Source: Eucommia ulmoides
Taxonomy: Eukaryota > Streptophyta > Magnoliopsida > Garryales > Eucommiaceae
Direction of reading: 5' to 3'
Assembly: GCA_016647705.1 (NCBI GenBank)
Contig: CM028335.1
Coordinates: forward strand, 11,112,905 to 11,176,904
DNA: 64,000 nt
In this document: piece after piece, positions 1 to 12,123 of the stretch
Numbering within the stretch: the stretch's first letter is position 1
How the letters are laid out: every line of letters starts with the position of its first letter
Notes under the pieces: generated by a model
The model's input: the letters and a program-made list of their open reading frames with translations, nothing else
Told to the model about the DNA's origin: nothing
The model's database searches: none
Position numbers and translations under genes: made by a program

Positions 1-119
1 GACATACTCATTCTTACTCTGAGCTATGTGTATTTGGTTAAGCATGTTATCTGCATTTAGGTGCTTACTTAACTATTAACTCTTGCCAAGAACTGTTGAA
101 TGTGTATTTTTAGACTACA

Positions 120-840
120 ACTTGCAGTAAAAGGGCTATCATTGTCTGGACCGTAAAATTGGTAGAGTGTACATTTCCCAGCATGTTCGTTTTAATGAAA
201 AACACTTCCCGTTTGCATCTCACACCAGAAGCACTCCACCAAACTTATCATCATGGGTCTTTGTTCTTCCACTACCACTTGTTCCTGTCCTACATCTACA
301 ATCGGCTACACAAAATAGTGATCGGCCTACTATTCCTCAACCATTTCCGTATCATTATCAGTATCGACAAATTTGACCCCCACAACCCGATCCTTCTACA
401 ACTGCCACCCTTGAGGCTCCAACAGTTCCTCCGTAACATTCGATGGTCACACATCATTGAGATGACACACGTCGTCTTCTTATTTGGACACATGGTACAA
501 TCCGATATCCTCTCCCAAAAGCTCTACTTGCAAAGCATCCTTACTGGTACATACCGAGTTCAATTTATTCCATCTACAGATTAACTCGCCAACATATTTA
601 GCATGGGACTTCACAAGACATGCTTTCATTTTTTACGAACCAAATTTGTCTCCCCACTTTAGCCGAGTTTGTGGGGGAATATTAATCTCTCTTGATTATG
701 TATTATTATATTAGTTACAAATCTGTACAATTACAAATAATTTTCATTACTGTTTAGGAACAGTTACAAATTTTTTCATTATTACCTCTTGTATAAATTT
801 GATCATTCTCCATAATAGAAAAACATTGAGTTTTGATGAT
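120..840 (+). mobile_element. Ty1-copia remnant (integrase end joined to an LTR)
   Basis: From about 134 the plus strand reads GYHCLDRKIGRVYISQHVRF and then NEKHFPFAS, the motif typical of the C-terminal end of plant Ty1-copia integrase. The frame breaks by stops after 376. Reverse transcriptase and RNase H are absent. At 670 a purine-rich stretch leads into TGTGGGGGAATATTAATC, which resembles the start of a copia LTR, followed by AT-rich sequence with a TATA-like element near 790. This is an internally deleted copia copy. It lies just upstream of the first recognisable RabE exon and may have displaced the 5' part of that gene. The LTR end is not defined. Confidence 0.7.
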
Positions 841-2340
841 TCTGCATAATAAACCTAATTCGTTGGAACTATTCATATATACAGGGGTCGAAAAGGGTTC
901 TCTGCTACTATGTTTCTCTGATGATTCATTTACAAAGAGATTCATTCCTAATATTGGGTGCACTTACAATAATACCCTTCTTCCTTATACTTTGTTAGTG
1001 ATTCACGGGGTTTTTTGCAGATTTCTGGAATTTGTATTTTTTTTCAGAATAGAAAGGAAGTCTTAGTGTTATCCCCAAAATAAATCTCTTAATCCCAAAA
1101 AACAATCACAGATGGTTGAAAAAAATTGGGTTGAGAGGTCCTACTCCATCGATAAATATATATTAAAAAGCATAGTTCTAAAAAATACTTAAAATTATGT
1201 TTTTATTTTTATTTTTTTATTTCTAAAAGTACTTTTTAATGTGAAAAACAAACGTTATTTTACAATGAAGTATTTTTTGCTGAAGGAAGTGTTACCAATG
1301 GAGTTTTAGTGTGGTTGACTTAAGTTCTTGGAGAATTTTCAATTTTTTGCCATAATTGTTTTCTCACTAATAGTCTTAAACTGTACCGTCATTATTTGTG
1401 TAGCTTATTATAGGGGAGCCACGGGTACATTGCTCGCGTATGATATCTCGGATGAATCATCCTTCAATAGTAAATCCATTACTTGAAAAAGTTCTGCCCT
1501 TCTTTTCTTACATTGAATTTATAACTTGCTCTTTGTTTAAAACCATAACTTGATTTTCGTAGATATTAGAAATTGGATCCGGAACATAGAACAACATGCT
1601 TCTGCAAATGTCAACAAGATACTGGTTGGGAACAAAGTGGATATCAACGAGAACAAAAGGGTAATTACTAAACGCGTATGCAATCAAAGTTTGAGGGGCT
1701 GTGAATCATTTAGCTCCCTTTTGTTTAGGAACCGTTTGGTTTAGAATTCGAAAAATAATTTTCTGACAAGTTTTAACACTATTTTTCGGGAACAGAAACA
1801 GAAATCAAGGAACATAAAAAGCTTAAGCAAATACCACCTTATATACTTAATTAACCGGAGTTTTAATTTCACTTTTGTAGGCAGTGCCAACATTTGATGG
1901 CCAGGGACTAGCTGATGAATATGGTATTAAGTTTTTTGAGACGTTACGTCTAAAATCACAATGTCAGAGCTCCAAATTCCCATCAAATTGTCTTGGATTG
2001 ACTTTTTTTTATCGACGAATTACATAAGCGGCGCTGACCGAACGGTCCCATATTGTGGTCTAAACTACCGTTTAAACCCTCTCACTTTTTCTTGCATCGA
2101 CTGATTCTTTTGCCATTTCTGTGACGAAAATACCTCTGCGTGATGCGCCTTACATTGAACAAGATGTTCGCCTCCCTGTTTTGCGGATCTAATTTTGGTA
2201 AACGATTTCAATATCCATGCGCACACTCTGTACGATTTTTATCTCAGATTTCCACATGAAAAAATAGAAAAATTGCAAAACAGTTATGTACGTTTGATTC
2301 TCTTCCAAATAAGATGTTCATCGCATTTTTTTTGTGAGAT

Positions 2341-2870
2341 ATTTAACTTGATGTAACTAATGTTACATGTAATATTCAAAAGGAAAAGGGTGAAATTCAT
2401 AACATCCGTGTTACATTTAATGTAACATGTAACATTGTTGATGACGATGTTATATGTAACATCTGTTCACACGTTGCATAAAATATCCAGGGTGTGAGGT
2501 AAGATAATGTTACATTTAACATCTATATAACATTATTGAGTATGTGTGTCCATGTGACAATGATTACATCTAGGGTGTGGGTCAAAATATAATGTTACAT
2601 ATAATATCCTTTTGAAAAGAAAATTGAGTTTGTGTGTCCAGGTAAAATGTTACATGTAACATAAACATCTATGGTGTGGGCAAGATAAAATGTTACATGT
2701 AACATCATTTTGAAAAAAAATTTAAGTATGTGTGTCCATGTAACAATAATTACATCTAGGGTATGGGTCAAAAAATAATGTTACATGTAACATCATTTTT
2801 GAAAAAACATGAAAATGTATGTGTAAGTAGAAATGTTACATGTAACATTTCAATCGTTTAGTCTCTGAAT
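2341..2870. repeat. Tandem repeat with GTTACATGTAAC palindromes
   Basis: Four to five imperfect units of about 85-100 bp. Each starts with (A)ATGTTACATGTAACAT or a variant, followed by an A-rich stretch, GTATGTGTGTCCATGTAACA and a CATCTAGGGTGTGGGTCAA-like segment. Perfect TTACATGTAA cores occur at 2363, 2650, 2693, 2781 and 2836. The array lies at the protease-side end of MULE-1, downstream of the Ulp1 gene. Confidence 0.85.
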
Positions 2871-3151
2871 TGTCAGTTTTTTTCAATTTATGCCTCTGAG
2901 ACGTAATCAAACGTTACAAAAAAGTATCAAACTAGCAAAATAATGGTGCTTACATCCAAAAAAGTTGTGTTACATTTTACACACACTGTAAAAAGAACCT
3001 ACCAAGTATACCTTTTAAAAAAATAAAAATATCTAGCCACGTATGATGTTTAAACAAAAAAAAGGTAGATTAAAAAGGAAATTTTTTAAATCCACACATA
3101 TCAAACTCTGATTTTTCAGTTGTTCTGTGTTTTTTTGGGAGGGGGGACTAG

Positions 3152-6100
3152 TTAAGTGCGATGTTGTTCAACATCTTCAACACGACGTATTTCGTTAGTT
3201 TTCCTTGCTTCGAAGTCATCCAATGTCCAAGATCTGGGTAGATCATTAAGGAATTCCTGCACTAATGCTGCTCTTTCTCTTCGAAAACCTTCAATGCCAT
3301 AATTAACGTTGATTTGCACGCAATTGAAAATGCTTTTCATGACATGAATTATAGAAACACCGTAATCAACACTGCAAAATATAATATGTTAAGAGAATTC
3401 AACAAAAACTGATTGTGTTTGGATAACCATAATTAATAGGCAATTAATGAAGTGCACTTACACTGATGATCCTTGATCTGGGACATTCTCGAAGTTTGAA
3501 ATTTCAGCATTCAACAACTGATATTCGCTGGCTTCCTCTGACAATAATGCATCAATATAACAAACCTACATTTGAACATGGAAAAATGGTGAGAATTATT
3601 CATTCAACATTGCACTGACAAGCTTCAAAACTATGTATTGAAACTCACAACTTTTTTTACGTTCTTGTAAAATCTATCCACGTCTCTGGGATGTCGGAGG
3701 TTGATTGAATTGTAGTGTGTCCACTTCTGCTTTTGCTTATCACAAACAAGCAGCATCCAATGTCGTATTGATGATGTCATTCCTACAGTATTTATTGGGA
3801 AATGCATATATCTATAGTTGTCGAAAAATGCTTCTATAATTTTTGGGTTCAATATGTCAGTCAATACTTTTTTGTCCCCCTGTGTAATCCACATCTGTAT
3901 ATATTGTAAATATTCAAAAGATTAATAACACGCAATGTGTGCTTGCAATCAAACAAAAATGTAAACACCTTAAAAAATGTAAAAAATTGTAACAATTTAA
4001 TTACCCAGCAACAACTATTGTTGAAATATGACCGATTTGAGAAATCTTGACCAATTCATTTTAAATCACTTGCAACCTTTGCTTGTTCCACATACATCAT
4101 CTCCATGCATTCATTAATGACCTACGAACGTTTAATTAAACACTCACATAATGTTACATCATTTGCATAATTCTCAAAAAAATGCAAAAATAAACACACA
4201 CAGTGTACTATAAAAAAATGTTACATGTAACATGACAGTCATGTTACTTGTAACATGTATAAATACGTCAAGTCTTTGGATGTTACATGTAATATGACAA
4301 TTGTGAATGTTACATAAAACTATAGATGCTACATTTAACATTACAAACGTGGTATAATAAAAAGTAACTCACAATTTGTGTCTCCCTAAGCAACCCAATA
4401 AAATCAAGAATGGATACTTGAGCGAATACCCATTCTGCTCCCCAGACAAAATCTTTGCAATAAAATGAAAAACAAAACAAAGATTATGTACATCTCATGT
4501 GCGTCGTTCCAAAACATACTTGACACTTAAACTTACCCATGTCCCTCCTCTCGCATAATCAGCCTGAGTTTGTCCTAGTCATCCTGTGCAATCATTCTTG
4601 CAACAGTGCTGTTGCATGAAGGCAATTCTTGAGGTTCATCGCTGTTGTGGGCCAATGTGCTTCGCTCATCGCTCTTGATCATATCATCTGTTCTTTGATT
4701 TTCAGGGGCTGGTACATCATACTTTTTTTTTTCAATCGTCGCAGTTTCTTGACAAGAACATCATATTTGTGAACTGAGTCATCATCAGTCTTATGTGTCC
4801 TGATGCGACTCTTGACGTTTTTTACAAGCGATGTTGGGATCTTGTTTCCAGCCTTTGTACGCATACTGCGCATAGGCTTTAGTTTTGCTATGGGTGGCAT
4901 CCTTGGCGGTGAATTGTGGGTAGCAATAACTGATGCTTGCCTGACAATCACATTGTCTCTGTCTTTGAGCTCACGTTGGTAGAACTCTGTCAGTCCAGTA
5001 ATTTTTTCATTATGTTTCCTCTCTTTCTCTATTGATTGTGTTACCGAATGCACAATAGCTTCTTCAAGCTTTTCCACCATCATCTCCTACTGCGTAACAT
5101 TGTGAACTTATGCTTCTATCAACTTCTTGTTTATTTTCTTTTTCTCTTCCATCATCCTTTCTACCTCAACCTGTAATTAGTTTTTTTCAGCACCCATCTG
5201 CTCTAGCTCTACCTTCCAGATGCTGAATTTGTCTCATCATCATTCTCTTCATCTTTTTGCGCTTCAGCCTCAACCTATCAATCTTTTGTAATAATTTATG
5301 ATTACTTTCAACAAGTTATGTTAAATTTTGTGAACCTCCAAAAAATTTAACAATCTCCTCATTAAATGGCTGCGATATTTGCAAATCAAAGGATGACATA
5401 TCTTCAGCAGTAGACAACTTCTCTTTCCCCTTAATCTTACCACTTGAGGTGGAGGAACAAGTCTCTGTGTCACCATGCACGGGCAGTAGGACACCTGCCC
5501 TAAGCTCCGACACTAACTATGTCGTTAGCCCTCGAACAACCTAAACTCATCAGTAAACACATGCAAAAATTGTTTTATAGTAGAATACACTAAAACAAAC
5601 CCCCCCTATTGTGTCACATGTAACATTTTTTATCTGTGTTAAAATGTAACACATATTGTGTTACATTTAACAATTTTCTTCTTCGTTAAAATTGTTATAC
5701 CAATTTGTATTACAGTTAATATTCTTTTTTTGTACATCAACAAAAAAAGCACACCTGGTATGCAGTTAAATTGTGCAATCCAGGCTCATCCGACATTGAT
5801 GTTATCATGTCCTATTTCAAAAAACGAGGGAAAAAAAACACACCTCATTTGCAGTTAAATTCTACAAATTTAATCCAGAAGCAATCGACATCAACGCCAT
5901 CATGTCCCATTTAAAAAAAAAAAAAAGGGACTGCAACAATTCTTGATGCCACCAGCGGGATCAACCTTGAGTGTTCGCACAACCAAAACTGAAAAAAAAA
6001 AAACCATAAATACATTTTCTAATTTTTTTTTATATATTATACACAATTACTACAAAAAAATCTAGCGCAGTTGTTGTTACTTGTAAGGCTACGACGCGGC

Positions 6101-7585
6101 CAGTTACAAAGCTCGACCTCTGATACCTAGATTCGATTGATGACATCAAATTTGAATGAATGGAGTCAGCCCATTTGTAAGTTTCCATAACATCCAAATC
6201 CTCGACAATGTTCCGGTCCAATACTTGAGCATATTGCCCCTTTTTAGTGAAGAAACAAGTTGTCAACAAATGAAGACAGAGTAGTTGAACAACATCCATC
6301 ATATTTTCTTCACCGTCACGGCTGATGGTAGCACATAACATGGCCTTCATCTGTACGACACTTACCTTATTTGTATTCAAACCTTGTCATGCTAGGAATA
6401 CACAATCTTCTTTCTTTGCATACATATCGGGTAGTTGTACTTGACCACGTGACAACCCAAAAATAAGTTGCACATCGTTGCTTGTGAACTCCACATAGTG
6501 TGGCCCCAGTTTGAATGCTTTTATCTTCGGATGATAGAATTGGATAATGTTCATAATTAGACTGTCGATACAATTGAAAGATACCCTAACATCCTGATCA
6601 TTCATCAGTGCTTTCATGGTGTTCCACAATGGAGTGCGACATAAATACAGTATATGTTCATCACATAGTAGTAAGTCATGGATAAGTGATTAGAAATGTG
6701 ATAGGTTACATCGATATTTGATCAGTCCTGCTGGGCTTGGCTTTTTGTCGCTACTGATGCTTTGATTGTTGACGCTGTTGGCACATCTGGAACATGTCTT
6801 CCTGAAATGGAACAACATAAATCAATAGATGCTAAAATGTTTCAATTTTCTAAAAATAAAACAAACATAAAAGTAAATCATTTTTTTACCATCCTCACTG
6901 TTTGACGCGCTTGTCGGCGTGTCATGTCTACCATCAACTGCAGGTAATGTGTCATTTGCACAATGTATATAGGTGGTGTTACATTCAACACACAAAAATA
7001 TATGTAGTGTTATATTATATATATACATGTACAAAAAGATAAAAACTATTAATGCATAAACCCCAATAAAAAAATGCTACATTCGTTCATTGACGTTACC
7101 TTCTCAACATTAGATAATCAAACTTTTGTACAACAAAAAGAACTGAAAATGTTACATTCCACATCTGTGCCACATTTTTGAAACATTGACAAAAAATAAA
7201 GTACTACTTAATTGTTTCTCCCATTATTATAACAAAAACAAACAAAAATCGTGCTTCAAAAACATAAAAATTGACACACTACATCAGTTATTTGACAACA
7301 CAATGGAGATGTTTCATTCAAACATCTACCAAAAACCGATCTGCACCAATATATGTGCTTTGTGACTAGCGTATTATCACTGCAAAACCTAAAAAATTGC
7401 GACTTCTATCTGTTCAATATACGGTTGCATGACGTGAACTACAAATCTAAATGCGTTAACTAAGACCTATCGTCTGATTTTTATGCCGAAACAATTGAGA
7501 TCGTCGTTAAAATTACATCAAGCTTACTTGTGTCGGAATGGTTAATAGGATCGTCAGCAGTATTAGGGTTCTTAGTCATCATCAT
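3152..7585 (-). pseudogene. MULE-1 Ulp1-like cysteine protease (C48), inactive copy
   Basis: Minus-strand multi-exon gene. Exon 1 begins MMMTKNPNTADDPINHSD at 7585 with a donor near 7526; exon 2 is about 6946-6899; exon 3 starts near 6801. The N-terminal domain (6760-6060) includes DVQLIFGLSRGQ, DVVQLLCLHLLTTCF and TYKWADSIHSNLMSSI. A charged coiled-coil region follows at 5083-4679. The Ulp1 domain lies at 3894-3341: the catalytic His is in RHWMLLVCD, then HYNSI occupies the usual Asp position, and near 3365 the catalytic site reads VDYGVSIIHVMKS. Active C48 proteases have Asp-Cys-Gly there, so the nucleophile Cys has become Tyr. An in-frame stop near 6690 and frame changes confirm decay. A homologous gene lies on the plus strand at 41023-44459. 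Confidence 0.8.
4219..4345. repeat. Cluster of TTACATGTAA palindromes inside MULE-1
   Basis: Perfect palindrome cores at 4221 and 4283, with degenerate copies such as GTTACTTGTAAC in between. They lie in what appears to be an intron of the Ulp1-like gene. Further copies occur at 7920, 7981, 8015, 9414 and 10694. Confidence 0.7.
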
Positions 7586-8296
7586 CCGCCGTGTAGACAC
7601 TACTGTGAACTGATTGATACAAAAATCAAGTCAGTTACGGAGAATGGCAATGAAAGGCGACGGTTTTGCAAAGCGTTAGGGTTTCGATCGTTGAGGGAAT
7701 ATAGAAGGTTTTCCTTTACAAAACTGAGGACTGGGTATGGCTTATGAGACATTAATACCAAAACACATCATTTAAAAAAAAAATGTCTTTTCCCTGACAA
7801 GTTATCAAATGGCGGTTTAATTTGGGGAGGAATCTTGTGTTACGCATTTTAGTATGTGACTTGTACAACATGTAACAAGTGTAAAATATTACATATAACA
7901 TTTAGTAACTACATTCATGTTACATGTAACATTATCTTGTATGAAAAATGGTATAGTTACATTTAGTATCTATACCAAAATTACATGTAAATATCCATTG
8001 AAAATGGAGGAATGTTACATGTAACAAAATCACATAATATTGAAAATAGATGTTCAAAATGACAAAGCTTGAATCCTTGTAAACATCACATTATTGTCGT
8101 GTTGAAAAGTAACATCAACGATTTCAATTATAAAAATATGGAATGCAACAAAACATTTATTATTCCATTGTTGAATGTAATGTAATTCACTACATCTAAA
8201 AAATCTGTTTTTATTTTTAAAAAATATATATAAAAAATTAAATTCAACTGTCTACTCTCGAATCCAAAAAATGAATCTCATCGATATAACCCAGTC

Positions 8297-10673
8297 TTAC
8301 ACCATCGGGTCTTTGCATATCTTCCTATTGTGTCTCTCAATTTTTCCACATCTCCCACACTTTCTCTCTTTTATCTCACCCCTTGACGGTATTCTTACTT
8401 TCTTCGACCACCATGATTGCTTCTTTAACAATGGTGGTAATATAATTGCTTCACTCTTAACCCACATAGGTCGTTTCATTGTCGGGATTGCATATATACC
8501 TCTCGAATACGTTTCACGGTAAAAATTAACATTGAAGTATTCTTCTATATATTCATGTGCCGGCAAGCCACCCTTGTTAATTGTTGCACAACCGTGTACG
8601 CAAGGAAAACCCTTTATCTGTCATTGTCTACACGAAAATGATTGTCCCACCGTATCAACTAGCACTGATGGAGATGAATGAATCTTTAAAAGCCATCATC
8701 AGACGAGTTGATGTTTCATGTTCTTCATTCATTAATCAGTTCGCACAACTTGTTATCCCAGAACGGCGTGATCTTACCATCCATATTTTTTTTTTATTTT
8801 TGTCTCCTATCAGACATCAAGTCCATCCACCGTATTTTGATTTGTCAATCAATAATATTGTGGGCAAGTGATGATATTTACTTACCCAAGAATTGAAACA
8901 TTCTGCCATGTTTGATGTCATTTCACCGTAACGTTTTCCCCAAAAAATGGCATTACTGAATTTCATTGCAGAAAGATCGTGCATGAATCGCTGAACTTTT
9001 TCTTCAACTTCGTACATTATCTGGTCATACAATATTTTGTAGACTTCCGGTGTGTGCGCATACATTAACCCGTTCAATTTCTGAATTATTTTTCCTTGAG
9101 TGCGGTGTTTCTCCCAGCCATTCTTGACCTCAGATTCATCTTTAAATGCATGAGTCATGCATGGTGGCAATGTGGGAATACATTTCGTACTTCCTCTAAT
9201 ATACCATTGTGTCGATCTGATATAAATGTGATCACAAGATCCGTCGCAATATTCTTTCTAAACTCAGACGAAAATCAATTCTAATTCTCATTGTTTTCTG
9301 CGTCAACAATTGCAAATGCGATCGGGAACATTCTTGCAAAACAAACCAATCACAAAAATTCTCAATCAGTACACATATATTGCATGTAACGTAGATTGTT
9401 ACTTGTAACAATGTTACATGTAACATACGTTTATGTGTGTGAATGTCAAGGAAAAAAATGTTGTACTATACACTAAATATAAAATTCATTTACACGAGTA
9501 CCTTGGTTACCATCTTTTGTCATCGTAACTAATAAATTTTCTTCATATCGGCCAGAAAGAAATGTTCCATCAAGGAACACCATCGGTCAACAAAAGCAAA
9601 AACCGTAAATACATGCTTCGAATGCGATAAACAGTTGTTTGAAATGTCCCGTTTCCTCATCAAAGTCGAGTGTAAAATGACTTTCGGGGTTGTCTACATT
9701 TATCAACATATCGCTGTAATTGGTCGTATGATGTTGAATAATCCCCAAATAAGCTGTTTCAGACCTTTTCTACACAAAGTCACACGTTGCGATACAAGAT
9801 CTCAAGACTGTATTGCCTCTTGAAACTGTCAAAAACATCAACATAGTGCGTTTTCAGGTTTGTCTGTACGTTATTTGTTAAACAACCATAAATAATCTCT
9901 GAGCTCATTCATTTATTTTTGTTTGTGCAGAAAGCAGACCCATATGTGTGTTCCTTTACCAAATTTTAGATGTAGAATATACGACTTTCACGCATTACAC
10001 GTCCGTGCACGAACCATGGACATTTGTTTTCCTCTCTAAGTGCACACACAGCTGTCACACACACTTTGTCGTTTTTTAGGTAATAAAAATTGAACTCAAT
10101 CTCAATTGCATATTTTTTCAATACATCCCAGAATTCGCTTGTTCTGCATCTGAATTTTTGACTCTCTTCTTGGATTCTATTAGCCTACTGAGATGACCAT
10201 AATACCCTGTCAATACTCCGCTGCAATATGTTTGCATAACTACCTACGTAGTCAAGTTCATTTTCGTTGTCCCTACTACTGTTTAACGGGGTAGTAGCAC
10301 TTGTTGATGCACCATTCAATCCACCAGAATCATTTAGCATTCTCTAGATGCATATATCCAACAACTCAATCTTCATATGCGATGTTAACAATATCATCTC
10401 CTCAAAGTCTCTTTGGTCAGAAAGCATGCATTTAGGATGATCATGCAATGCGTACGACAAGTCAAATTTTGACTTAACTAATTCTGGTTATTTGCTTACA
10501 ATTTTGTTACACAGATCGCTAATATTGTTATTGTTGGCAATCCTCAAACCTGTGGTCACCCCCTCATACTTGCACATATATGTAGTCAAAAAATGTTCCC
10601 TGCTGACATACCAATAACCATCAGAACATGTTCCCCCCTTAAAAATAAATATGTTATATGTAACATCAAACAT
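8297..10673 (-). pseudogene. MULE-1 MuDR-type transposase, decayed
   Basis: Mutator-family DDE transposase on the minus strand. The N-terminal region (10673-10330) contains EGVTTGLRIANNNNISDLCN and KFDLSYALHDHPKCMLSDQ. A DNA-binding MuDR section with CPWFVHGRVMRESRIFYI lies near 10020. The DDE core begins VFLDGTFLSGRYEENLLVTM at about 9580, continues LVITFISDRHNGILEEVRNV near 9210, and ends RYGEMTSNMAECFNSW near 8930. At 8400 a zinc knuckle reads CGRCGKIERHNRKIC, with one more residue between the second Cys and the His than the usual C-x2-C-x4-H-x4-C. Multiple stops and frameshifts make it non-functional as read. It lies upstream of the Ulp1-like gene on the same strand. Confidence 0.82.
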
Positions 10674-11782
10674 AACGCACCGTTATATAGATGTTACATG
10701 TAACACGCCCCATTTTCCTTGTTAAATGTAACACGCCCTATCATTGTAACATGTTATAAGTCCAACGTTACATGCGTTATGTACTGCATTCCATTTCGCA
10801 TATGCAGTGTACGTATGTTACATTCCACACTGTGAACTATGTGAATCAACTTGAATTATCCAAAAAAAAAAAAAAACTACTATAGATGTTGATCTGCACC
10901 AAAAATCACTATATCATCCATTCGTAAAAGAATTTTCGTACACATATGTTCGATAACAAAACACTTCATCGACGAAAAAACGAGATTTTTATACACGTTA
11001 CTATCGAAATCCTAACTATGATATCAATATGTCGTAAAATCACTACGATTGGCACAGATCAGATGAGAATAAGTGTTACCTGTTGTTGCTCGGCTCGGAA
11101 TGATACATCAATTGTCTTTCCATATCTGCTCTGATTCGATCGTTATCGTTGCATCCATGCTGATTTATTGATTTTGAAATTCGAAATGCAACATATGTTA
11201 GGAAAATTCTGCATGATTTGATATTTATAGTATGTTTCCACAACTAAAACACTGAGTCAAGAATAGAATCTCATTGCGCGTATAACGGAGGGGCAAATCG
11301 GTGACCAAAAAATGTACGACTGGCAAATTTAGGACTGATTGGTGCACAGTAAAACCGGCGAGGGACTAATCTATTTGGTAATGAATTAAGGAGCGCGGTT
11401 TATTGGTAGATTAAAGTTAATTGTGGGTTTAGCCGGTAATTTTCCCATTACATAATCAATGTTAAAACTTATTTTGGCAGAGTGCAAAAGCAAAGTTGCA
11501 TTGTGGAGCAAGTCTTCTTTTCTATTGCTAGAGACATAAAGCAAAAACTTTCAGAGAGTTATTCCAAAGCAGATGTATATATACACCATACTTGTACTAA
11601 ATTGTGTTTAGGAACCCTGGAATCTAAATTATAAAAAATCAAGACACGTAAATAAATTCGAAGACATTGGAATTATAGTAACATTCCAATAATGTTACTA
11701 GTGTTAGGAAGACATCCCAACAAAGTTTCCGAGCAGCAGGCGAGGTGGTCAAAATTACAGCAACAATGGCAAGCAAAGATGA

Positions 11783-12123
11783 CTAGATAATGGAAATAGT
11801 TCTTTTACCAATATTTCTCTATTTTGAATCCCACGATACATCTAACTCAAGATAATTTTTTAGTTGAGTTTTTACCGTATCTCATGAATATTAACGGGAA
11901 CAATGATCAGAAGAGAGCAAACTACTTTACACAAAAGCCAATATGTATTATTTCTTGGATCATCAACAGTAGCAGCACAGAAATAAATGTTACTCAAGAG
12001 TACAATACAACAATACTTAAAAAAAAAAAAAAAACATCATATACATATTGTGATCATGATTTGTTAACAAATAAAGAAGAAGATCAATGACCACACCACA
12101 TCGGGGCTGCAGCCACCGTGATT
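11783..12123. other. Convergent intergenic gap between the RabE pseudogene and RabC
   Basis: 340 bp between the RabE stop codon and the RabC stop codon. It would hold both 3' UTRs. It is AT-rich with an A-run at 12020-12034. No ORF with recognisable content. Confidence 0.6.

Larger units (their letters stand above)
1960..11455. mobile_element. MULE-1, Mutator-like element carrying transposase and Ulp1 protease genes
   Basis: This block sits inside an intron of the RabE pseudogene, between the exons ending at 1942 and starting at 11481. It holds a decayed MuDR-type transposase (10673-8297) and a decayed Ulp1-type cysteine protease gene (7585-3152), both on the minus strand, plus palindromic GTTACATGTAAC repeats. 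Plant MULEs carrying a Ulp1-like gene (Kaonashi/KI-MULE type) are a known class. The termini are inferred, not seen: 2030-2160 and the reverse complement of about 11270-11440 look loosely similar, but no clean terminal repeat or 9-bp target duplication was found. Boundaries may be off by about 100 bp. Confidence 0.75.
885..11782 (+). pseudogene. RabE/Rab8-type small GTPase gene, broken and split by a MULE
   Basis: Rab8/RabE GTPases drive Golgi-to-plasma-membrane vesicle traffic. Plus-strand exons with GT..AG borders: 885-957 (decayed P-loop GVEKGS, then SDDSFTKRFIPNIG), 1404-1469 (YYRGATGTLLAYDISDE), 1563-1660 ([20 protein letters not shown], then the G4 motif GNKVD), 1881-1942 (DGQGLADEYGIKFFE), 11481-11574 (VEQVFFSIARDIKQKLSES) and 11708-11782 (C-terminal tail with TGA). 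Exons 1404 to 11574 keep matching phases and an open frame. Defects: the first exon and the switch I/II exon were not found. The P-loop has lost a Gly and the Mg-binding Ser. The G5 SAK motif reads VQK because of a -1/+1 compensated frameshift at 11481-11502. The tail has lost its prenylated cysteines. The 9.5-kb gap between the fourth and fifth exons listed is filled by MULE-1. Confidence 0.88.

Noticed and set aside
1960..2160. Exact left terminal repeat for MULE-1
   Set aside because: Similarity to the reverse complement of 11270-11440 is weak and no shared 9-bp duplication could be found by eye; only approximate boundaries are given.
2341..2870. CRISPR-like array from regular repeats
   Set aside because: Units are degenerate along their whole length, spacers are not unique, and the context is a plant transposon.
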